The notes under the pieces are model-generated. The model made no database searches. It was not told where the DNA came from and was given only the letters and a program-made list of their open reading frames with translations. A program made the position numbers and the translations under genes. DNA of 6,662 nucleotides from an uncultured bacterium (lineage in GTDB: Bacteria; Bacillota_A; Clostridia; Oscillospirales; Oscillospiraceae), in assembly GCA_945917385.1 (NCBI GenBank), contig CAMEHJ010000063.1, positions 1-6,662 of the forward strand, read 5' to 3'. How positions within the stretch are numbered: the stretch's first letter is position 1; each line of letters starts with the position of its first letter. Of the stretch, positions 5,791 through 6,662 are shown piece after piece.

Positions 5791-6494
5791 GCGAGGACAT
5801 CATTAAGGGAATAAGGCTTGCCAAAGAAGGCGACAGAGAGGCGGCAGGCAGGCTCATCGAGGAAAACTCCGGGCTTATATGGAGCGTTGCGCGCAGATTT
5901 TTCGGCAGGGGAGTTGACCCGGACGATCTGTACCAGCTCGGCTGCGTCGGCTTTCTGAAGGCGATAGAGGGCTTTGACGAGAGCTTTGAGACGAAGTTTT
6001 CCACCTACGCCGTGCCGAAAATTTCCGGGGAAATACGCCGTTTCCTTCGTGACGACGGCGCGATAAAGGTGAGCCGAAGCGTGAAGGAGCAGGCATTCCA
6101 GATACGTCAGGCGAGGACTACCCTCGAACAGCGCATAGGGCGCGAGCCAACCATATCGGAGCTTTCGCGCGAGACGGGAATAACACCTGAGGACATAGCC
6201 TTCGCGGAGACAGCGACGGGACCCACCGAGAGCCTTCAGCGCGAAAGCGGAGAGGACGGCTTCACGCTTGAGCTTATACTCGGCGACTACGGCGCGGAGG
6301 AAAAGATGGTGGAGCACGTCGCGCTGCGCGCGGCGATAGAAAAGCTCCCGATGAGAGAGCGGCAGGTGATAGCGCTGAGATACTACCACGGCATGACACA
6401 GCAGGACTGCGCCAAGGTCATGCGCGTGTCACAGGTGCAGATATCAAGGCTTGAGCGAAAGGCGGTAGAGCTTCTGCGGGAAATACTCGGATAA
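5787..6494 (+). CDS. sigF: Forespore RNA polymerase sigma factor sigma-F
   Basis: This sigma-70-family group 3 factor directs the first forespore-specific transcription after asymmetric division. It has 235 residues. Region 2 spans about 29-95, with GVDPDDLYQLGCVGFLKAI (42-60), TKFSTYAVPKISGEIRRFLR (69-88) and DDGAIKVSRSVKE. Region 3 follows (about 100-160, GREPTISELSRETGITPEDI), and region 4 helix-turn-helix covers about 183-233 (LPMRERQVIALRYYHGMTQQ, VSQVQISRLERKA). The ATG overlaps the spoIIAB stop and lacks a strong Shine-Dalgarno, so translation is probably coupled. Sigma-G is closely similar in sequence, but position directly after spoIIAA-spoIIAB identifies sigma-F. It is likely transcribed with the two upstream genes and ends at the terminator that begins right after its TAA. 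Confidence 0.96.
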   Translation: MSEDIIKGIRLAKEGDREAAGRLIEENSGLIWSVARRFFGRGVDPDDLYQLGCVGFLKAIEGFDESFETKFSTYAVPKISGEIRRFLRDDGAIKVSRSVKEQAFQIRQARTTLEQRIGREPTISELSRETGITPEDIAFAETATGPTESLQRESGEDGFTLELILGDYGAEEKMVEHVALRAAIEKLPMRERQVIALRYYHGMTQQDCAKVMRVSQVQISRLERKAVELLREILG

Positions 6495-6529
6495 AAAATC
6501 AGCACGGCATGTACCGTGCTGATTTTTTT
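6495..6529. terminator. Shared bidirectional terminator between sigF and the GH25 gene
   Basis: A 13-bp perfect stem (AAAATCAGCACGG 6495-6507 with CCGTGCTGATTTT 6514-6526, loop CATGTA) starts at the base after the sigF stop. It has seven T residues (6523-6529) on the plus strand and an A-run at 6493-6498 that gives a U-run on the minus strand. It can stop transcription from both directions. Confidence 0.93.
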
Positions 6530-6662
6530 AATCGAATACGGCGTTCATGTCCACGACGCCGGAAATGCCGTTTACTCTGCCGTAGGGCGTGAACTGCCAC
6601 AGCTCGTAGTGGTTTTTGAATGTGGGCATACGGTTGTATGAGGTGTAGTTTGCAAGCCATAT
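6528..6662 (-). CDS. GH25-family lysozyme, C-terminal fragment (cut by window)
   Basis: The minus-strand frame is open from the window end to a TAA at 6530-6528 and gives 44 residues. They match the last strands of the glycoside hydrolase 25 (Chalaropsis-type muramidase) barrel: IWLANYTSYN at the visible beginning, then ELWQFTPYGRVNGISGVVDM and a short tail NAVFD. The pattern WQ(Y/F)T...G.V.GI.G.VD.N is characteristic of the C-terminus of this family. The catalytic Asp and Glu residues, any signal peptide and any extra domains lie outside the window, so it cannot be said whether it is secreted, a phage lysin or a spore-related hydrolase. The gene converges on sigF, and its stop codon lies within the shared terminator. 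Confidence 0.85.
   Translation of the reverse strand: MWLANYTSYNRMPTFKNHYELWQFTPYGRVNGISGVVDMNAVFD

Noticed and set aside
5643..6389. Minus-strand open frame of 248 codons opposite spoIIAB and sigF
   Set aside because: It overlaps two certain genes on the other strand, has no family-like motifs and is explained by codon bias.

Overview
The window looks like a chromosomal core region of a spore-forming, fairly GC-rich member of the Clostridia, probably Oscillospiraceae/Ruminococcaceae-like. The evidence is a spoIIA (sigma-F) sporulation operon, a T-box-controlled valyl-tRNA synthetase gene, a TepA/ClpP-like protease and an M18 aminopeptidase, with strong Shine-Dalgarno sites and GC-rich third codon positions. 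The assignment is inferred from gene content, not from a search.

Layout: 1-1239 holds the 3' part of an M18 aminopeptidase gene, cut by the window edge. A 72-base structured gap follows, then a TepA-like serine protease (1312-1947) whose start codon is uncertain. Bases 1948-2298 hold a sigma-A-type promoter and a complete valine T-box leader with GUC specifier, T-box bulge and terminator. valS runs from 2299 to 4923 and would encode 874 residues, a normal full length, except for one in-frame UGA at codon 278 (3130-3132) inside the editing domain. A strong terminator hairpin at 4964-4999 precedes spoIIAA-spoIIAB-sigF (5021-6494), three tightly packed genes that control forespore-specific transcription. 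A terminator at 6495-6529 serves both this operon and a convergent minus-strand GH25 lysozyme gene, of which only the last 44 codons are visible.

How the genes work together: SpoIIAB binds and inhibits sigma-F and phosphorylates SpoIIAA; unphosphorylated SpoIIAA releases sigma-F in the forespore. The T-box leader raises valS transcription when uncharged tRNA-Val accumulates. The other genes have no clear functional link to these.

Most notable observation: the single UGA in an otherwise intact valS. UGA is also the ordinary stop of spoIIAA and spoIIAB, and Trp is written UGG throughout, so a global code change is unlikely. What remains is a sequencing error, a recent nonsense mutation, readthrough or suppression, or site-specific recoding such as selenocysteine. 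A short SECIS-like hairpin lies downstream, but it is weak. I see no mobile elements, CRISPR arrays, tRNA or rRNA genes.
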